Positions 5,700-8,037 of a stretch of 8,037 bases of DNA are shown in pieces (position 1 is the first letter of the stretch; every line of letters starts with the position of its first letter). The notes beneath the pieces are model-generated. The model saw nothing but the letters and a program-made list of their open reading frames with translations, searched no databases and had not been told where the DNA came from. The stretch is taken from contig JAFGEY010000151.1 in NCBI GenBank assembly GCA_016931365.1, positions 1 to 8,037 of the forward strand, in the 5' to 3' direction. Source of the stretch: Anaerolineae bacterium. GTDB taxonomy: Bacteria; Chloroflexota; Anaerolineae; JAFGEY01. The position numbers and the translations under genes were made by a program.

Positions 5700-5863
5700 T
5701 TGCACCATTTTTTGACGAGTTTCTGCCTCTCAAGAGAGGGGCGTCCACACTCGGAACAAATGTATCGCTGTTCCTTCTGGCTATGCACACTGATATTTCC
5801 TTTGCTGGTCTGCCCACGGGCGGGGCATCCGATATTGGGGCAGAATATCTCTTGTGGGTTCAT
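5696..5863 (-). pseudogene. N-terminal remnant of an IS1-like transposase (zinc ribbon only, 55 aa)
   Basis: The - strand ORF begins MNPQEIFCPN with AGAGGA seven bases before the ATG, and stops after 55 codons. Four cysteines (C8, C13, C36, C39) in FCPNIGC and RYICSEC form a zinc ribbon like that of IS1 InsA, which normally precedes a helix-turn-helix and, by frameshift, the DDE catalytic domain. After about residue 47 the sequence no longer resembles the expected continuation and runs straight into the terminal repeat. No catalytic domain survives. The start and ribosome site are intact, so a short zinc-ribbon peptide could still be made. Such truncated IS1 products can bind the IS ends, but that role here is only inference. 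Confidence 0.75.
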
Positions 5864-5919
5864 TGACGCTTCCTCTGCTCATTGAAATACTACAAGTGTG
5901 CCAGCAAAACCCTTTGGAG

Positions 5920-6294
5920 TCAAATCCTACCTATCTTCACGCTCAAGTGGGGTGATACCCAGTCATAGATGTCGCCCAGGGTGGTCTCGCGTCGCTGGCC
6001 GGTGTATTGCAGGTCAGTGGGCAGGGTGCCGCTGCTCCAGCGCACCTCGCCGTAGGGGGCATATCGCTGCTGGGCGTGGATGCCGCCGCCGGCATTGGTG
6101 GTTAACGAGGCCGAACCGAGATGATCGCCGTGCAGCCAGTATACCACGCCATTGCTTTTCATTGCAATTCTTTGGCCGCCAAAATAATAGTACTTGGTCA
6201 CCACCCTGCCCTTGACCTCATAGTGCTCGCCGGCAGTGTAGATCGTCCCCCCGGCATCGACCTTTTTCACGCGCACGCCGTCCCTTCGACTCAA
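5920..6294 (-). pseudogene. RHS repeat-associated core domain fragment, truncated at both ends
   Basis: The open frame encodes KKVDAGGTIYTAG, TKYYYFGGQRIAM, YWLHGDHLGSASL, RYAPYGEVRW and YTGQRRETTLGDIYDW. This is the classical order of an RHS core just before the toxin junction, where full proteins continue with a (G/A)RYYDP-type motif. Here homology stops at DIYDW, at the outer end of the deleted IS element (5959). The last dozen residues, VSPHLSVKIGRI, are encoded by the IS terminus. Upstream, the frame runs into a repeat cluster and has only a TTG that would serve as start, with no ribosome site. RHS proteins are normally well over a thousand residues and are exported. This is a remnant of the C-terminal core, with neither the repeat shell nor a toxin domain. 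Confidence 0.85.
5938..5959 (-). repeat. Terminal inverted repeat of the deleted IS element, higher-coordinate end
   Basis: On the - strand it starts GGTATCACCCCACTTGAGCG, pairing with 5673-5694 at 18 of 22 positions. Its outer base is also the point where RHS homology ends. Confidence 0.7.
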
Positions 6295-6370
6295 ACTCTC
6301 AAACTCTTCGAGTTTGCCCGAGTTTGTGCTCAGGGCGAGCGCCGTCGCTTGTCCCGAGCTTGCCGAGGGA
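6281..6370. repeat. Cluster of dispersed CCCTTCGAC / GCTCAGGGC-type repeats with a palindrome
   Basis: The stretch is assembled from pieces such as CCCTTCGAC (6282-6290), CAAACTCTTCGAGTTTG (6300-6316, a 7-base perfect stem with loop TTC), GCTCAGGGCGAGC and TTGTCCCGAGCTTGCCGAGG. Variants of CTTCGACAAGCTCAGGGC are, as I recall, very common dispersed repeats in high-GC bacteria. The cluster fills the gap between the divergent GlpX gene's stop (6378) and the broken 5' side of the RHS fragment. No gene is seen in it. Confidence 0.6.
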
Positions 6371-6377
6371 TATGTTT

Positions 6378-7343
6378 TTACGCCAATCGATGCTGGGCGT
6401 GGATGATGCGCCGGGTGCCCGTCTCACCGCGCAGGATCATTGAATTGGATGTGGCATAGCGCCCTTGATAGCGGATGCCTTCCAACAGTGGGCCGTCGGT
6501 GATGCCGGTGGCGGCAAAAAAAACGTCTTCGCTGGCGACCAGATCGGCGCTGTTCATAATCCTGTGCATGTCGATCCCCTGGTCTAGCAGCTCATTCAAC
6601 TCTTTTTCGCTTTGTGGCTCGAGACGGCAAAGCATCCTGCCGCCCAGCGCCTTGACCGCGCAAGCAGCGATCAGCCCGCCGGTGACGCCGCCAACGCCCA
6701 TCAGCAGATCGATGTTGCTGTCCGGCGTCGCGGCCATCACCGCGCCGGTGATGTCGCCGTCGGTGCGCAGCATAATGTGCGCGCCGGTGGCCCTGATTTC
6801 CTGGATCAGATTGGCGTGACGCGGGCGGTCGAGCATGAACACGGTCAGGTTGCCCACCTGCTTGCCTTTGGCGCGGGCGACCAGGGCCAGCGTCCAGGCG
6901 GCAGGCGCGTCGAGACATTCGGACACCAGGGCCTCGGCAACCTGGGCGTCGACAACCAGTTTGTCCATATAGCGTGCCGGCCCGGGCCGCCAGAACGTGT
7001 CGCAAGGCGCGCCGGCCATCACCGAAATCGCGCCGGGGTAGCCAAAAGCCAGCAGATCGTGACCATCGATCGGGTCAAGCACCAAGTCGACCGGTGTAAC
7101 AGCGCCCAGAGCGCCACTGCGCAAAAAGATGTGGCTTTGCAGCCCATCCTGGTCCAGATTGATCTCGCCCTCGGTGATGTTGTTCAACGTGTCGCACATG
7201 GCCCTGGTCGCAGCCTGATCGGCCTGTCCCGGATGGCCCAAACCCATCCAGCGCGCGGCGGTCAGCGCGGCGGCTTCGGTCAGGCGCACCAGATCGATGC
7301 CCAGGTTGCGCGAAGGTTTGACAAGACGCTGTGTGTCTAGCAT
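6378..7343 (-). CDS. GlpX-family (class II fructose-bisphosphatase-like) phosphatase, divergent active site, 321 aa
   Basis: It is collinear with E. coli GlpX through TEAAALTAARWMG (22-34), TEGE (57-60), DPIDG (90-94), YMDKLVV (125-131), RPRH (173-176), PDSNIDLLMGVGG (207-219) and ATGITDGPLLEGI (278-290). GlpX normally hydrolyses fructose 1,6-bisphosphate in gluconeogenesis. Aligning from memory, D42, E58 and D90 keep the metal ligands D33, E57 and D85. However, K29 becomes P38, D61 becomes N62, E88 becomes D93, T90 becomes H95 and E213 becomes G222, and about seven residues before TEGE are missing. A changed substrate, or loss of activity, is therefore likely. The ATG follows the stop of the SulP gene after one base; GGAGG lies 12 bases upstream inside that gene. 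It is the last gene of its transcript, ending in a repeat cluster. Confidence 0.85.
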   Translation of the reverse strand: MLDTQRLVKPSRNLGIDLVRLTEAAALTAARWMGLGHPGQADQAATRAMCDTLNNITEGEINLDQDGLQSHIFLRSGALGAVTPVDLVLDPIDGHDLLAFGYPGAISVMAGAPCDTFWRPGPARYMDKLVVDAQVAEALVSECLDAPAAWTLALVARAKGKQVGNLTVFMLDRPRHANLIQEIRATGAHIMLRTDGDITGAVMAATPDSNIDLLMGVGGVTGGLIAACAVKALGGRMLCRLEPQSEKELNELLDQGIDMHRIMNSADLVASEDVFFAATGITDGPLLEGIRYQGRYATSNSMILRGETGTRRIIHAQHRLA

Positions 7344-7344
7344 T

Positions 7345-8037
7345 TTACGCTACAGCCTCCAACAGTTTTTCTTGCCGCCAGGCGATCATCCCACCGCTCA
7401 ACGCCTGGACGTTGTCGAATCCGCGCTCGCGGAGCAGGGCGGCGGCTCGCGCGCTGCGCCTTCCCCCCTGGCAGACCATCACCACCGGCCGGTCGCGGGC
7501 TACATCGTCGATGTGATTGGGCAGTACCGGCAGCGGGATGTGCTGTGCGCCCGGAATGTGCCCGCGCTCGAATTCGCGCGGCTCGCGCACGTCGATGATC
7601 TGCAAGGGTTGTTTCTGGCGCAGGTGCTGCCACAACGCTCGCGGCAGAATCGTGGGGATGTCCTCAAGCGGGATGTGAATGTCCAGCCGCACCGCGTGCG
7701 GATAGTTGTACTTGGGCAGTTCCTGGCACTCGCTAAAAGCGCGCACCGGGCACTCATAGATGCAGACTGCCGGGTCGATGACGTGATAAAAAAGATGGCT
7801 GATGGCGGTGTCTTGATCCAACAAATGGTCGCTGCCCAGACGTCGCGCGAAACCGGAGGCCAGCATCACCCGCAGCACCGGGCGGCGCACGCGCACCAGG
7901 TAGACATCACCGCCCTGCTCGCGATAGGTGCGCACAATGCTTTCCAGCATGTAAATGCCGCTGATATCGCAGTGTTCGACATTTTGCAGGCGCAAGAGCA
8001 GGAATCGCTGCCCCGGATTTTGCTTGAGGTTCTCCAG
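7345..8037 (-). CDS. SulP-family anion transporter, C-terminal STAS plus rhodanese region (5' end outside window)
   Basis: The frame is open to the window edge, giving 230 residues of the C-terminal cytoplasmic part. Residues about 1-62 are a STAS domain, as found at the end of SulP sulfate/bicarbonate carriers (VEHCDISGIYMLESIVRTYR, then VYLVRVRRPVLRVMLASGF). Residues about 85-110 form a linker with three cysteines (C92, C96, C104; CIYECPVRAFSEC). Residues about 126-224 are a rhodanese domain with IIDVREPREFERGHIPGAQHIPL and the active loop CQGGRRS, catalytic C189, then SGGMIAW. Rhodaneses carry a persulfide sulfur on that cysteine. The membrane part is outside the window, so SulP membership is inferred from this STAS type and the domain order. 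A free-standing STAS-rhodanese protein is the alternative. One base separates it from the GlpX-like gene, indicating an operon. Confidence 0.85.
   Translation of the reverse strand: MENLKQNPGQRFLLLRLQNVEHCDISGIYMLESIVRTYREQGGDVYLVRVRRPVLRVMLASGFARRLGSDHLLDQDTAISHLFYHVIDPAVCIYECPVRAFSECQELPKYNYPHAVRLDIHIPLEDIPTILPRALWQHLRQKQPLQIIDVREPREFERGHIPGAQHIPLPVLPNHIDDVARDRPVVMVCQGGRRSARAAALLRERGFDNVQALSGGMIAWRQEKLLEAVA

Larger units (their letters stand above)
5673..5959 (-). mobile_element. Internally deleted IS1-family-like element (MITE-like), about 287 bp
   Basis: Both ends begin GGTATC and can be aligned over 22 bases with 18 matches: inward from 5673 on the + strand, and inward from 5959 on the - strand. 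IS1 family ends also begin GGTNAT and carry ACTT about a dozen bases in, and the enclosed ORF fragment has an InsA-type zinc ribbon, so both point to the IS1 family. Only the first 55 codons of the transposase remain. The stop at 5696 lies just inside the lower inverted repeat, so most of the element has been deleted. No 8-9 base target duplication is seen: the flanks CATGGGGAT and CAGTCATAG differ. The element cannot move by itself. It abuts an RHS fragment on one side and the isomerase promoter region on the other. Confidence 0.7.

Noticed and set aside
5157..5708. 183-codon - strand ORF overlapping the isomerase gene and its promoter
   Set aside because: It is out of frame with the isomerase, whose catalytic motifs and Shine-Dalgarno are clear. 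The overlap covers most of its length.
5864..5937. Promoter for the transposase remnant (TTGACT near 5920, TAGTAT near 5889)
   Set aside because: The two hexamers are about 25 bases apart, too far for a standard promoter, and no good alternative pair is seen.
6612..7340. 242-codon + strand ORF opposite the GlpX-like gene
   Set aside because: It is an antisense shadow of a clearly recognisable gene in high-GC DNA; the translation resembles no family.

Overview
The window is GC-rich bacterial DNA, densely coded and almost entirely from one strand. The genes match widely distributed families. The overall style (tail fragments of RHS proteins, an IS1-type zinc-ribbon transposase remnant opening NPQEIFCPN, dispersed short repeats, a SulP carrier with a C-terminal rhodanese) reminds me most of Chloroflexota (Anaerolineae or Caldilineae-like). 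That assignment is from memory and is only moderately supported. No rRNA, tRNA or CRISPR array is visible.

Layout. Positions 1-1138 are on the + strand: the C-terminal part of a PLP-dependent alpha-oxoamine synthase (1-510), an intergenic stretch with a large imperfect palindrome built of 9-base units (539-613), and a small SRPBCC/START-like protein (650-1138). A second block of the same 9-mers (1152-1178) sits where the two strands converge. It also encodes the end of the next gene. From 1159 to 5623 everything is on the - strand. Read in the direction of transcription this is a SIS-domain sugar isomerase (5623-4577), a PfkB sugar kinase (4580-3645), a GntR/UTRA regulator (3604-2852), a membrane-anchored J-domain protein (2837-2358) and a GT4 glycosyltransferase (2361-1159). 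Two of the junctions are ATGA overlaps. Isomerase, kinase and UTRA regulator form a sugar-phosphate catabolic cassette resembling frlB-frlD-frlR (Amadori compounds) or amino-sugar systems. The regulator has its own extended -10 promoter, whose TATAAT overlaps the kinase stop codon.

Upstream of the isomerase lies scarred DNA (5667-6370). It holds an internally deleted IS1-like element of about 287 bp with recognisable imperfect terminal inverted repeats (5673-5959), keeping only the first 55 codons of the transposase. Next to it is a fragment of an RHS protein cut off exactly at one end of the element, then a cluster of short dispersed repeats. The other end of the element appears to supply the -35 and most of the -10 of the isomerase promoter.

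From 6378 to the window end, still on the - strand, a SulP anion transporter tail (STAS, Cys-bearing linker, rhodanese; partial, 8037-7345) is followed after one base by a divergent GlpX-family phosphatase (7343-6378). By my alignment from memory the phosphatase has lost several canonical GlpX active-site residues. I consider this pair and the deleted IS element with its hybrid promoter the most interesting parts of the window.
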